Counted from the first letter of the stretch, positions 10,520-22,221 are shown. The stretch: 64,000 nt of DNA from Riptortus pedestris (GCA_019009955.1 CM032228.1:252159501-252223500), one strand, 5' to 3'. The notes: a model not told the origin generated them from the letters alone. Translations and numbers: made by a program.

Positions 10520-10570
<51 letters not shown>
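10448..10570 (-). mobile_element. HINE-like 3' fragment with (TA)n
   Basis: CGCAGATTTCCTCAAATGTC and GGCGAAAATGAGGTCCGTTG lead into about 52 bp of TA at 10519-10570. The palindrome is deleted, so the internal motif follows the terminus directly. Confidence 0.7.
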
Positions 10571-10573
<3 letters not shown>

Positions 10574-11068
10574 TGTGTTGTTCTTTTCGGAGCTTTGGTC
10601 AATGTTGGTGAAATGAATCTTTGTTTATGCCAATATTTCGAGAATTTTTATTTTCTCGTCCTCAGGGCTGTAAAAATTACTTTTACTACATTATAATATT
10701 GCACATTGGTGTTATACATTGTTATAAAAGGGTGTATTTTCCTTATTATTACTTACCAAGACTAAATATATTTATAGACTAGTATACATTCTTATTGCAC
10801 TATGACTAGGGTTGTAACCTTCTTGGGTTATAGTAATCTTCTTCCTTAAATGTATACTAGTCTATAAATATATTTAGTCTTGGTAAGTAATAATGAGGAA
10901 AATACACCCTTTTATAACAATGTATAACACCAATGTGCAATATTATAATGTAGTATATGTAATTTTTACAGCCCTGAGTAAGAGAAAATAAAAATTCTCG
11001 AAATATTGCCATAAACAAAGATTCATTTCACCAACATTGACCAAAGCTCCGAAAAGAACAACACACCA
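10571..11068. repeat. large inverted repeat, 220-bp arms, 58-bp loop
   Basis: Arm 10571-10790 pairs with arm 10849-11068 with only a few mismatches by eye (about 97%). Both arms lie in (TA)n tracts. Each contains CCTCAGGGCTGTAAAAATTA-type and TTCTCGAAATATTG motifs like the tails of Penelope-like elements, so this may be two tails in opposite orientation; that identity is an inference. Confidence 0.9.
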
Positions 11069-11102
11069 CATATAAATACAACCTGGTCGAAAACATCAGC
11101 AC

Positions 11103-11157
<55 letters not shown>

Positions 11158-11190
11158 CATACTTACTAGCTAAGGTTACGGGCTTCAGGA

Positions 11191-11200
11191 TATATATATT

Positions 11201-11254
<54 letters not shown>

Positions 11255-12116
11255 TCTGCTAACGCTCTAGCGGTCGTAATGTTTTCTTTATCATTACCAT
11301 ACCAAATATTTAATACTTTTATGTAAGAATAAAGATAAAGTGCGTGAAACCAGTCTTATTGCAAATTAAATGCTGTTGATTTTTCACTCTCGATTATTCA
11401 CCGAGATACGTATTTCTATTTTTTATTTTCCGGACTTCAGTAAACCCCCACCCCTACTCATGTCATATTAACAATCAGCTGTTATATCATGAAGTACTTT
11501 ATTTGAAGCTTAAATAACAAATGTAGTTCCCATTAAACTTTTATACGCAACATTTGGTTAATCGTTACCGAACTCGGTATTTAATCGTTTTATGTAAATA
11601 TAATGCTCAAGTTCATTATTGGCTGAAATCGTACCAGTGAAAATGGGGGGGGGGTGAGAGAATTAAAATAAATTGAAATATCTCCGCTATTGTACATCGT
11701 ACCCAGAATGTGTAGAGCCAATCTTATTGCAAATTTAATGTTCTATTTTTTTATGTAAATGTTTTGTCTATCTTCAGTATTAACAGAGATAATGCCGTTT
11801 TTGAGATTTTAGTCTTCAGTCAACCCGCACGTTTTGCCTTTCCACTTTAACAATAACTCAATATATTATGAAACTTATTTCAGACATAAATAACTCGAAT
11901 TATTTTCACCCGGACCTTTGTTGTGTGAAATACATTGCATATAGTTAGTTTGATGAAGTCATCAATTAAGAAATTATTGACAGTTCTACCTATCGTTGTT
12001 TTTTTTTTTATTGGAAGGGGTAAATAGAGAATATATGCTGAGATGGGATGAGTGGTGTGTCATTCGGACATGTGGGAAATCTGCTTAGTTTACGCAGCCC
12101 CTGCGTCGCGGACCTT
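11191..12116 (-). mobile_element. HINE-like element with internal duplication
   Basis: Starts at a (TA)n(TG)n tract (11191-11251), then GCTAACGCTCTAGCGGTCGT. The interior block with CGTTACCGAACTCGGTATTT and CTTATTGCAAATT appears twice. It ends with GGGAAATCTGCTTAGTTTAC and GCAGCCCCTGCGTCGCGGAC. The 3' palindrome is missing. Confidence 0.75.
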
Positions 12117-12208
12117 TTCGTCGTCTGAGTAGGATTGGAGACGTTTCTAATATCTTGATATGAGTACAAACTCGATAGGCGGTTCCCTTAAGGGAAATCT
12201 GCTAATAA
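12117..12208 (+). mobile_element. HINE-like element, 3' end fused to a 5' end
   Basis: TTTTCGTCGTCTGAGTAGGA through TTCCCTTAAGGGAAATCTGC and TAATAA. The join to the preceding minus-orientation 5' terminus lies in CGGACCTTTTCGTC. Confidence 0.75.
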
Positions 12209-12786
12209 TGCGTTACTGCAGCTCCACAGATTAAAGTAGCATAATTTCAGAGATGAAAGCCTCAACAGTTAGCCAGCAATGTCTAAACCGGGTTAAAATG
12301 GAATCTGCTTTTGAGATTGGAATTTTGAGCAAACACAGATGAAGAGTTTGGTACATTTTGCACAAGTTGACTGACCTGTTTCCTTGTCCTAGCAGGCTCA
12401 TTGTTAAGTTCGGATTATACTTGTAAGTAGTGACAAGGGTCGGATGAAAGGAACTTTGGGAACGGTTTGGTTGGAATGATCAATGCTTGCAGTTGCCGAG
12501 GCTAGTTCGTTCCCATATGGAGCGAATGTTCCCACGACGAGCAGATGGAGTAACACGGTGCCATATGATGCGATCAGCTGATAAACACAGACAGAAAGTG
12601 CTCTACTGTCCTCGGTCCTCACTAATTATATCTGCCTCATAGCACACAAGCATTTATCATCAAATACACTGCTGTTACTGCCTCTAGCTGATAATGTGTT
12701 AGTATCTGCTACTAAACACTACAGTATGCTGCAGTATACCTCCAACATCATCTGCATTATTAAAATAAGGGAAATCTGCTAATAGT
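12209..12786. other. no gene seen; scraps of HINE-like 3' ends
   Basis: Mostly unrecognised. A degraded minus 3' end (GGAATCTGCTTTTGAGATTG) lies near 12300 and a plus 3' terminus (AAGGGAAATCTGCTAATAG) at 12768-12786, next to the satellite. The longest minus-strand frame (12404-12622) resembles no known protein. Confidence 0.45.
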
Positions 12787-12834
12787 TAGGCGAATGAACG
12801 AGGCTTATGTTAACAGGTTCTTCACTACTTAGCC

Positions 12835-14180
12835 AATAATCAAATTACTTAGCCTCTACTAAAATTACTTTACTTACCTCAATTATAATAACATTAATTA
12901 CGTTCCGCTATAATCACTTTACGCGCCATCCATTATAATCAAATTTCTTATGATCTAAAATAATCACTTTATTTAGCCTCTATTATAATCACAGTAGTTA
13001 TTGTATGACCTACTATAATCATTTTACTTTGCTTCTATTATAATCGCATTACCTATGTTCTATTATAATCACTTTACTTAACCTCTATTATAATCACTTT
13101 TCTCAGCCCCGATTGTAATCCCCTGGTTATAATATACTTATGTTCTACTCTAATAACTTTACTTAACCTCTACTATAATCACTTTACTTATACTCTACTA
13201 TAATCACTTTACTTAACTTCAATTTTAATCTTATTACTAATGTTCTACTATAATAATTTTACGTGTCCTCTATTATAATCATAGTACTAAGATCTAATAT
13301 AATCATTTTACTTAGCCTCTATTATAATCACATTAGTTATTATTTGATCTACTAATCACTTTACTTAGCCTCTATTATAATCACATTATTAATTGTATGA
13401 TCTACTATAATTACTTTATTTTACCTCTACTATAATCATTTTACTTTGCTTCTATTATAATCGCATTACCTATGTTCTATTATAATCACTTTACTTAACC
13501 TCTATTATAATCACATCAGTGATTGTATTATCTACTACAATCACTTTACTTAGCCTCTATTATATTCACATTAGTGACTGTATGATCTACTATAATCACT
13601 TTACTCAGCCTCTATTACAATCACATTAGTGATTGTATTATCTACTACAATCACTTTACTTAGCCTCTATTACAATCACATTAGTGATTGTATTATCTAC
13701 TACAATCACTTTACTTAGCCTCTATTATAATCACATTAGTGATGGTATTATCTACTACAATCACTTTACTTAGCCTCTATTACAATCACATTAGTGATTG
13801 TATTATCTACTACAATCACTTTACTTAGCCTCTATTACAATCACATTAGTGATTGTATTATCTACTATAATCACTTTACTTAACCTCTATTGTAATAACA
13901 TTATTAATTGTATGACCTACTACAATTACTTTACTCAGCCTCTATTATAATCACATTAGTGATTGTATGATCTACTATAATCACTTTACTTAGCCTCTAT
14001 TATAATCACATTATTAATTGTATGATCTACTATAATTACTTTCCCTAGGTTCCACCATAATTAATTTGCTGAGGTCCTAAAGTCAATCTTCTACTTTGGA
14101 TCTAATATAATCACTTTACTTAAGCCCTAGTATAATCACTTTCTTCTTAGACTCTATTATAATCATATTAATTTGCCTCA
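12835..14180. repeat. tandem satellite, 25-30 bp subunits, 55-bp higher-order unit
   Basis: Subunits of the type CTACTATAATCACTTTACTT and CTATTATAATCACATTAG alternate. At about 13320-14050 they form a 55-bp higher-order unit repeated about 12 times with few changes. The homogenised unit contains ACAATCAC-ATTA-GTGATTGT, an 8-bp-stem hairpin that the less ordered flanks mostly lack. The array follows a HINE-like 3' terminus. Confidence 0.95.
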
Positions 14181-15104
14181 TTCCTACTCAGCCTAAGCTA
14201 TTTATAAATATTAGAACTTTGGTAGTTAATAGCACTGACAATATTTCAACTTATTCGGCAAATAGAACTTTCTAACTCTCTTATACGTAAACTACGAATA
14301 TTCTCTCGAACATTGATGGTCACTGTCAGTGCCTATTTAATATATTAAAATGTCAATTGTATAGGCGAACCCTTATTCGGAAAATAAGTTCAATTTATTT
14401 TATTTTGGCGCTCACTGTCCGGGAGAATATTTTACTTTTCAGGGCCAAGTTGTAGGGCTTATGCTAGCAACTTATAATATTGTATTTGACACAGAAAATA
14501 CAAATGTCAAAATCTATCCTTAGAGCACATCCCTGAACTCTGTATCAGTTCCTCGACCAATAGAATTGTCAATATGCCATGCTATCAACATGCTTCGCAT
14601 GCCTCTTGAATTAAAAACTTATTGGAGTAGAGTTAATATCAGCGAGATATACTAGCATATAGCAATTCTGCCCCAGAATTGAATTCTCTCTTGGATAGTC
14701 TTATATTAGTTACAGACTATTGAGTTTCCTTCTCACGTTCTACCAATTCTCTTCCAATAGACCAAATAAACCTCCCATGTGCCAATTTCATTCGGCAGGT
14801 ACCAAATTAAAATTTTATATTCTGAAGTGTTATATACCTCAATAGGAAAACATCCTGAATTTAAACGGCTTCAAATTGTATTATTGTATTTTAGTAAGTG
14901 TGAATAAATCTCCCATTGAAGAACTCTGGTAAACATAGAATGGTGGGTTCTTATTCCTACCTGACCCTTAGGAATTTATTTAGTACTCATCTCCTTAAAT
15001 ACATAATACCCTTTCACCTACCTTGGTTATGAATGGAATAATATTGCAAAATTAGCTGGTTTATGCATAATTAGATGGTTCTTACAGGATCAGCTGCTAG
15101 CTAA
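14181..15104. other. no gene seen; single-copy-looking sequence
   Basis: No family motifs, tandem repeats or supported coding frames in about 900 bp. Confidence 0.45.
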
Positions 15105-15677
15105 CTTAGCAGACTTTCCAGTTAATTTTATCTGAGACCATTTAATTCAATGAGAACAATATTTGGCATTTAGGCTTCAAATAAAGTGTTTCATGATACA
15201 GCATCTTATTGCTAATATGACATGAGTAGGAGTGGGGGTTTACTGATGGTCGAAAACAAAAAAAAGCAAATATCTGTGTTAATAATCAAGATAGTGAAAT
15301 AACGCACTTAACAACATTGATAGAACATTACATTTGCAATAAGATTAATTCTATACAATTTTTTGGTGCGTCGCATAATAAAGAAGATATTAAGAATTTT
15401 CAAAATTTCACCCGCCAACTACGTTGTCCGACGTTAGCGTTAACGAACTTGTTCTTTTGCATAAAACGCTTATATATTGATTTTTGTTACGATCAAACTA
15501 AAATTGCGAGCTCAAGAGCCCTAACAAACAAATATATAGACACACACACCGTTTTGAACGGACCTGATTTTCATCATCTCTTTGTTGAGGATCGATGGAC
15601 ATTTGAGGAAATGTTTCAATCATAGCGTAATAAGTACGAACTCAATAGGTAATATCCCTTAGGAAAGATCTGCTAAA
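15105..15677 (+). mobile_element. HINE-like element
   Basis: Degraded 5' end (TTAGCAGACTTTCCAGTTAA), the interior with ATGACATGAGTAGGAGTGGG, and a 3' end (GGTAATATCCCTTAGGAAAG, ATCTGCTA) followed by a run of A. The microsatellite position holds ATATATAGACACACACACC rather than a long TA run. Confidence 0.75.
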
Positions 15678-15690
15678 AAAAAAAGTGATT

Positions 15691-15921
15691 TAATTTTAAA
15701 TTATTTATTAATGTCCACTTTATGCAACTAAGGTTACTTGGGACGGGTTATTTACTGGTTACCACTCTTTTCTAGCCAGGGTGGCCCTCAGGACTTTATT
15801 TAATGAATTCCGCCACTAAATAAATTCCTTTGCCCAAACAGGGAATGGAACTCGCCACTCTAGGTTTATAATGTGAGATTAAAGGAAACGCTTTAACTCA
15901 CGTGGCTAACCTGAGCCCCTT
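15691..15921 (-). mobile_element. tRNA-derived SINE with 9-bp target duplication
   Basis: On the minus strand it starts GGGGCTCAGGTTAGCCACGT and has a B-box-like GAGTTCCATTCC flanked by a T-arm-like stem, followed by GTCCACTTT...AATAAAT in the tail. AAAGTGATT at 15682-15690 and 15922-15930 is a perfect target duplication. It inserted 14 bp beyond a HINE-like 3' end. Confidence 0.85.
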
Positions 15922-15930
15922 AAAGTGATT

Positions 15931-16068
15931 CAAAAAACATTTATATTGCATGTTTTTTCTTTTAATAGTACACAAAGAGCTGGAGGTTATATGTAAGAGG
16001 TGAACCAATGAGAATGAGTATGAATGAATCAGACTTTTGGAGTACTGACATGACTCAGCGTTGGTTGT

Positions 16069-16117
<49 letters not shown>

Positions 16118-16711
16118 TTTTAAGCCGCCATATCGTTTTGAACATCGATTCGCTAAGTGTGCGCTATATGGTTTAATCGAACTAGCTCCGGTCTGGGCCC
16201 CCGCCGTCTGTGCTTACTCCAGTTACTGATAACGCACCCTAAACCTCTTATCACCGAGTCAGTATCTCACTCGAGATTTGTCATACACCTCTTATCTCTA
16301 ACGATGTGGCGTAATGCTCATTTGGTATGGCCAACTAATCTCGGGATATCTTAGCAGAGACTTTATTTCTAAAATATATTAACACTTTTACCGAAACACC
16401 GGTCTGAGAGGCCGGTAGAGATTTTTATATTTTATGTATTGGTAGACCTGCTAATATTGGCGGGCTCTCCACCTCATTATCTGTGAGTATTTCCTTCCTC
16501 TTCACACAGAAAGTGTTTTGGGATAGTTTGCCAACGTCATTCGACCTTGACTAGCTATTGCTCGTTTTGCTCCGGTCTCGTGTACCTCTTGTTTGGGTCA
16601 ACAGCCCACATACGTAGGCCAACTATACAGTTGGTCTAAGGTACGGGGTAATTCGGTTTACGTATGTCGTGTACCTTTCATTATAGCTTGTAACACCTTT
16701 TCTTCATATTC
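15931..16711. other. no gene seen; contains a (TG)n
   Basis: A (TG)n tract at about 16075-16112 is followed by AGAGTTTTAAGCCGCCATAT, which recurs after another TG tract near 24540. The rest is unrecognised. Confidence 0.45.
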
Positions 16712-16714
16712 TTT

Positions 16715-17640
16715 TAGCAGATTTCCCTTGAGGGAAATCTGCTATTGAGGTCGTACTCATGACGCGATTTTCGAAATTTCTCTTCAAATGTGCATCTATC
16801 GTACCTAGGAGATGACGAAAATGAGGTCCGTCCAAATATCCATATATTTGTATGTTAACGCTCTAGCGGTCGCAATTTTGTTTGATCGTAATCAAACTCG
16901 ATATTTAAACGTTTTATGTAAAAAGACAGATCAAGTTCGTTAATGGCTGAAATCGGACCAGAGGGAGGGGGGGTTTAGAGGGGGATTTTCGAAAATTCGA
17001 AATATCTCCGTTATTATGCATCGGATCGAAAAATTGTATAGAACCAATCTTATTGCAAATTAAATTTACTATAAATATTGTTATATACGTTTATTTGCTA
17101 TCTTGAATATTAACCGAGATATTTGCATTTTTCAATTTTCAGCAAACCGCCACTTATACTCATGTTACGTAAACAATACTCTGCTACATAATAAATCACA
17201 TTATTGGAAGTTTAAATACCAAAAATTGTATTCAAGAGACCTTTATTATACGAGATACATACAAATATGCCCTGGACACTCCCCCCCCCTCCATCTTAAA
17301 GTTTTGGACTACTAAAATTTTATTGATTGAGATAACAATTATTCTGACTCATTACAAATTACACTAGTAGATATAGTAAATAGTTCTCAATAAAATTAAT
17401 GTGTTATATTCTGATAGATTTCAGTAATTGTTTTTCTTTCCGGTATGAGGCAGGCCGACCCGTTTGTTTACATTTCTAACCTAACGCTTCCTGTCGGCAG
17501 GTTATTGAAATTGGATGAAACATTTATTTCCGTTTGTATTTATTCACGGTGTTGTTGTGTTAGCAGTATGTATATTTATCTATTACTAAACTTCACGAGG
17601 GAAATCTGCTTAGTTTACGCAGCCCCTGCGTGACGGACTT
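16715..17640 (-). mobile_element. HINE-like element, best full-length copy
   Basis: This 926-bp copy defines the family. On the plus strand it begins TAGCAGATTTCCCTTGAGGG (3' terminal palindrome). Next come ATGACGCGATTTTCGAAATT, the internal AAATGAGGTCCGTCCAAATA, a short TA tract, GCTCTAGCGGTCGC and AT-rich interior with G and C tracts. It ends AGGGAAATCTGCTTAGTTTA and the hairpin CGCAGCCCCTGCG with terminus TGACGGAC. No protein is encoded. Matching inverted repeats (AGCAGATTTCCC) are terminal at one end and about 25 bp inside at the other. This asymmetric layout, with a hairpin at each end, is that of Helentron-type non-autonomous elements; the family name is my inference. Confidence 0.85.
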
Positions 17641-17918
17641 TTCGTGTGTGTTTTACACAGTATATGATTTGCTATGGAGCCTTCCACGAGCCATGGACCA
17701 ATAAAACGCTCATCGTAACGATCTATATATTGTACGGATGACAGTGATTTCAATGAAAGGATTAAAAATGACAATACTAGATTAAATGTGATACAAGTTA
17801 TTCAAGCAATTAATAAAAATAACGAATTTGTTGATGGGAATTAGTATTAAACCTTCTTGGTCTTTGCGACCGGATGATTCTGTTTGCGTCACAGAATTCA
17901 TGTTTCGGTAAGAGTGTT
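17641..17918. other. no gene seen; AT-rich spacer
   Basis: No recognisable coding frame or element end. Confidence 0.35.
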
Positions 17919-18657
17919 AAAATAGTTATTTATTATACAAGTGACGAAAGTAGATCATTTTACAAATGTTTACCCACACAAGCGAAGCGAGTCTGGTAAT
18001 TTCACGAGAGTTGTAAATTCTACTTTCGTCACGAGTGTTATATTAAATTTTTCTGTAATCGTTGAATAATGGTAACATTACTAAACTGAAATGAGTGAAG
18101 AAAGTGAAACATTTTGCAATAGAGTGAAGAAAGTGAATTGCCTTCTTAATTACTAATAAGTATAAATTAAAAAATAATTTGAAGTTGGAAATTAAATGCT
18201 TTTAAATGTTTCTTAACATTGTAAGAATTTATTTTAACAAAATAAATTGAAATGTGAATGAATTATTGGTGGAAATTATCAATATATTTTAAAATTTAAA
18301 TATAATAATAAAAACCTTCCTTGTTTATAACCTGCACTTATTTATAACTATGCACTACTTCACAATCATCACTAGTTGTTTTATAACTATGCTTATAACC
18401 TTTCACAACCATGCTTATAACCTACAAACAACATACCATAATCTTCACAACATCCTAATTTTGTTCATATTCTGGTTAGATCTGTTCATGTATTACACGA
18501 TTACAGAAAAATAGTTATTTATTATACAAGTGACGAAAGTAGAATTTACAACTCTCGTGAAATTACTACACTCGCTTCGCTCATGTGGGTAAACGTTTCA
18601 CTCGAGTTGTAAAACGACCTACTTTCGTCACTTGTATAATAAAAGAATAACTATTTT
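17919..18657. mobile_element. fold-back element with ~145-bp inverted arms
   Basis: Arm 17919-18060 (AAAATAGTTATTTATTATAC, AAGTGACGAAAGTAGA) is the inverse of arm 18499-18657. Each arm is also internally near-palindromic, with GTGACGAAAGTAG and CTACTTTCGTCAC at its two ends. It could be one fold-back transposon or two small palindromic MITEs in opposite orientation. The AT-rich centre (18061-18498) has no coding potential. Confidence 0.75.
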
Positions 18658-19295
18658 TCTGTATTCACTTGTGAAGAAAGTGATTACTTAATGACGATTA
18701 TATATCTCCGTTATTATAAGTCAGATCGAAAATTTGTATTCACCGGTCTCGTTACAAATTTAATTCCAAAACTTTTGTTCCATAATTATGTTCTACTAGT
18801 AGAATTCCTTTGAAGAGAAACCAAAGAAAAATTGCGACCGCTGAAGGCAAACCAGCTATATAGGTGGTACTCATCGCGCGATTTATGAAAATTATTTGGC
18901 CCTGATTAATTAGTTGATGTAGGCCTCCAGGATGTTAGGAGATATCCTGACGGAGTGTTGTTTGGCTGGAGTCTATACAATCTGGAATGCACCCCTACAA
19001 CATGCAGCTGTGCTGTTCTCTAGAGCGACAGCTGCGCCCTTTGAGAATTCATCGGCCCAGCCAATATTCATGAAGGGATGTTGGCCGCGGCTCTTATCTC
19101 CGTATTGATTCCATAAATTATTTATCGCGCCGCCGTCAGGAATTTCCGACCAGTTAGGAACGACACTTCGTCAACAGAAATCGTCTCTCCCCGTCAAAAG
19201 TCCTTCGGAACGTGGGGCTGAGTAAACCAAACAGATTTACCCCAATCCAGACAAAGACGTTTATAAAGTAAGTCACGCGAGTGCTGCTTACAGCT
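18658..19295. other. mosaic of degraded HINE-like scraps and unknown sequence
   Basis: ATATCTCCGTTATTATAAGT (about 18700), AAAAATTGCGACCGCT (about 18827) and a degraded 5' end GTGGGGCTGAGTAAACCAAA (about 19212) are recognisable. A more GC-rich stretch at 18950-19200 is unidentified. Confidence 0.5.
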
Positions 19296-20107
19296 AGCAT
19301 ATTTCCATTAAGGGAAATCAGCTATTGTGGTTATACTCATGACGCGATTTTCAGGAAAAATCCCTCAAATTTTCACCCACCGTTCCCAAGAGATGACGAA
19401 TTATTATGGTGGATTAGAGGGGAGGAATTTCGAAAATTCTCAATATTTCCTTTATTATGCGCCAAATCGAAAAATTGTATAGAACAGATCTTTAAGCAAA
19501 TTTCATGATCTATAAATTTTGTTATGTCAATTTTTTCTTTATCATGAATATTAACCAAGATATTTGATTTTTTAGTTTTAGGCTTTAAGTAAACCCCCAC
19601 TCCTACTCTTGTCATGTTATCTATAAGCTGTTATTTCATAAACCACTTTATTCAAAGCTTATTTACCAAATATTCTTTTCAAGAGACCTTTATTATACGA
19701 GATACAGACAAATGTGTTCTGTTACCCCCCCCCCCCTTCTTTTATTCTTGGATTACTAAAATTTGACTGATTGAGATAAAAATTATCTTGTTTCATTATT
19801 AATTACAGTACTGGATAGAATAAATATTTTTCAGTAAAATATATTATATTCTGATACATTTCAGTAGTTGTGAATTTATCTTTTCGGTGAAGACTATTTC
19901 TTTCTATCTATTCAGCTCTTAGAGGTTGGCTGACCTCCGTTGTGGAGGTTATTAAAATGTCAATTGACTGAAATATTTCTCTCTTTTTTTTTTTTCGGTC
20001 GTTAATCAGTTAATATTCATGGTAGTGTGTTTGTTATCAATATGTAGGTTTGTCTATTTTAAAACTTCGAGTGGGAAATCTGCTTAGTTTACGCAGCCCC
20101 TTCGTGA
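19296..20107 (-). mobile_element. HINE-like element without TA tract
   Basis: Begins TAGCATATTTCCATTAAGGG, lacks the (TA)n segment, keeps the interior with its C tract, and ends GGGAAATCTGCTTAGTTTAC, GCAGCCCCTTCGTGAC. The hAT element begins about 19 bp further on. Confidence 0.8.
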
Positions 20108-20380
20108 CAAGTATAAGGTTCAGGGCAGAGGTGGGGAACCTTTTTACCATTAGAGGCCACATATAAATTAGGCAGCAATAAGAGAGGCCGCATAAGCCGA
20201 TTGACCTAAGAAAGTGACTTTTATGAAATTATTATAGTTTTTCTATAGATTTAACAATTTATTGCATTATATAGAAAAAATAAAATATAATACTACAAAA
20301 TTTTAAATATAATATACATATAAAATAACATAAAAATAAATATAAAGAATACAATAAAAAATATTTTTTTATTCACTAAG

Positions 20381-21268
20381 TTAGTGACTTATTTGGCTTT
20401 GTTTTTTGTTTGACATTAATTGTATATTTGGATCAAGCTTCGTAACACACAGCTTTAATTGATCCTCTAAATGTGCATCTGTAATTTGCCTTCTTAAATT
20501 TGTTTTTATTTTTGACATGAGAGGAAATGTTGTCTCGCAACAGTAGGTACTTCCGAAGCAGGAAAGTAAACGGCGAGCATGTTCTTGAAGGCATGGACAT
20601 TCAACAGCATTTTTCCAGATTTCTATGGGATCCTTTTTAGCGTTAAAAGGGGATTTGATGATACTATCTTCCCCTAAATCAATTAACTCCATTTGTAGTT
20701 CTGCAGGAGCCTCGGATATATCTATTAATGTCCGTCACGCAGGGGCTGCGTAAACTAAGCAGATTTCCCACGTGAAGTTTTACAATAGAGAAATCTGCCT
20801 AATAACAACTGTAGTAGTAAGAAACCTCTAAACCTAAAAAACATAATTTAGGGCGTAATAACCCAGTAGTTTCTAACAGTTAACCTAACCTCTAAACCTA
20901 TTCACGTGGGACGATAGTTATGGAAATGGCCGCCAGAGCTCTCGTCGGAAACTCCGAACATAGCCTATTGGTGACACGCAGAATACAAATGCAAATATCT
21001 CGGTTAATATTCAAGATAGAGAATTAATGTATAGAACAATATTTATAGTAAATTTAATTTGCAATAAGATTGATTCTATACAATCTTTACATCCGACGTA
21101 TAGTAACGGAGATATTTCGAATTTTCGAAAATCCTCCCCTCTAAACCCCCCCTCCCACTGGTCCGATTTCAGCCGTTAACGAACTTGATCTTTCTTTTTA
21201 CATAAAACGCTTAAATATGAAGTTTGGTAAGGATCAAACAAAAATTGCGACCGCTAGAGCGGTAACAG

Positions 21269-21331
<63 letters not shown>

Positions 21332-22100
21332 TATATATATACAGTTTTGAACGGACCTCATTTTCGTCATCTACTAGGTAGGATCGATGGACATTTGAAG
21401 AAAAATGTCGAAAATTCCGTCATGAGTACAACCTCAATAGCTGATTTCCCTTAAGGGAAATCTGCTAAAATGTGGTTCATAGCAGGAGTGTGCTCGTCAA
21501 AATCAGAAAATCTTTTAGTATACTCTTCTATCAAACAATCCAAGACACCTACATATTCATCGAATATTTTATTTTCACAGTTCTGCTCATTTAACATTAA
21601 CAGCTAGCTCCGGGAAGTGTTGTGCAGATATTTCCGATCGACAAAGCAATGTTTTGAAAAATGATAATTTTTTTTCTAAACGCTTGGATCTTTTGCCACA
21701 TTTCATAAATATACCTCGTGTCACCTTGCAGGCAAATATTTAAATTGTTTTGTTTTGTCATCATATCAGACAAAAATGCAAGGTTTCTGAGAAATACTTC
21801 ATCTGATAGTTTTAAACATTCTTTTCCTTGTTCTTGATAAAAGTTTAAAATTTGTCGTCGTAAAGACAAAACTTTTATCTAAACCTGACCTGTTGATAGC
21901 CAGCGAACCTTGCAGAAGTATGGTAGGTCAACACTATACGTTTCCTCATCTAAAGAGAGCATCTGCCGAAATTCACGATGACGCATTGCATTTACGCGAA
22001 TATAGTTGACAGTGGCAATGGTTATATCCAGAGTGTCTTGCAAAATGGTAGGTCATGGCTTTGATGTACGATAGTTGTTTTTTGAAACGAACTCTACCAT
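20381..22100 (-). pseudogene. hAT transposase remains
   Basis: Read on the minus strand. The first part (about 22050 down to 21604) includes VNYIRVNAMRHREF, then CKVRWLSTGQV, an in-frame stop, and LRRQILNFYQEQGKECLKL. The second (about 21603-21472) includes FDEYVGVLDCLIEEY. After the HINE-like insertion, 20730-20381 gives the C-terminal dimerisation region with GSTYCCETTFPLMSKIKTN and LRRQITDAHLEDQLKL. These are conserved features of hAT transposases of the kind related to ZBED5/FAM200-like proteins. The N-terminal zinc finger and most of the catalytic domain are absent, and stops interrupt the frame, so no activity is expected. Confidence 0.85.
20730..21466 (+). mobile_element. HINE-like element inserted in hAT coding sequence
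   Basis: Both termini are clean: GTCCGTCACGCAGGGGCTGC at 20730 and AAGGGAAATCTGCT at 21466, with a (TA)n at 21272-21331. Skipping it rejoins the hAT reading frame exactly (...MNHI then LIDISEAP...), with no target duplication and a T run at the junction on the minus strand. Insertion without target duplication at T residues is a Helitron/Helentron trait. Confidence 0.88.
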
Positions 22101-22102
22101 TT

Positions 22103-22221
22103 TAGCAGATTTCCCTTAAGGGAAATCAGCTATTGAGGTCGTACTCATGACGCGAGTTTCGAAAAATTTCTTCAAATGTCCATCGATCCTACCCAGGAGA
22201 TGACGAAAATGAGGTCCGTTC

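Noticed and set aside
12404..12622. 72-codon minus-strand frame as a gene
   Set aside because: No recognisable motif and no splice or promoter context; length is compatible with chance.
13320..14050. A CRISPR-like array, suggested by regular repeats
   Set aside because: The units are contiguous with no unique spacers, and the sequence is eukaryotic.
15317..15625. 102-codon plus-strand frame
   Set aside because: It lies wholly in a HINE-like copy, and the aligned copies do not keep the frame open.
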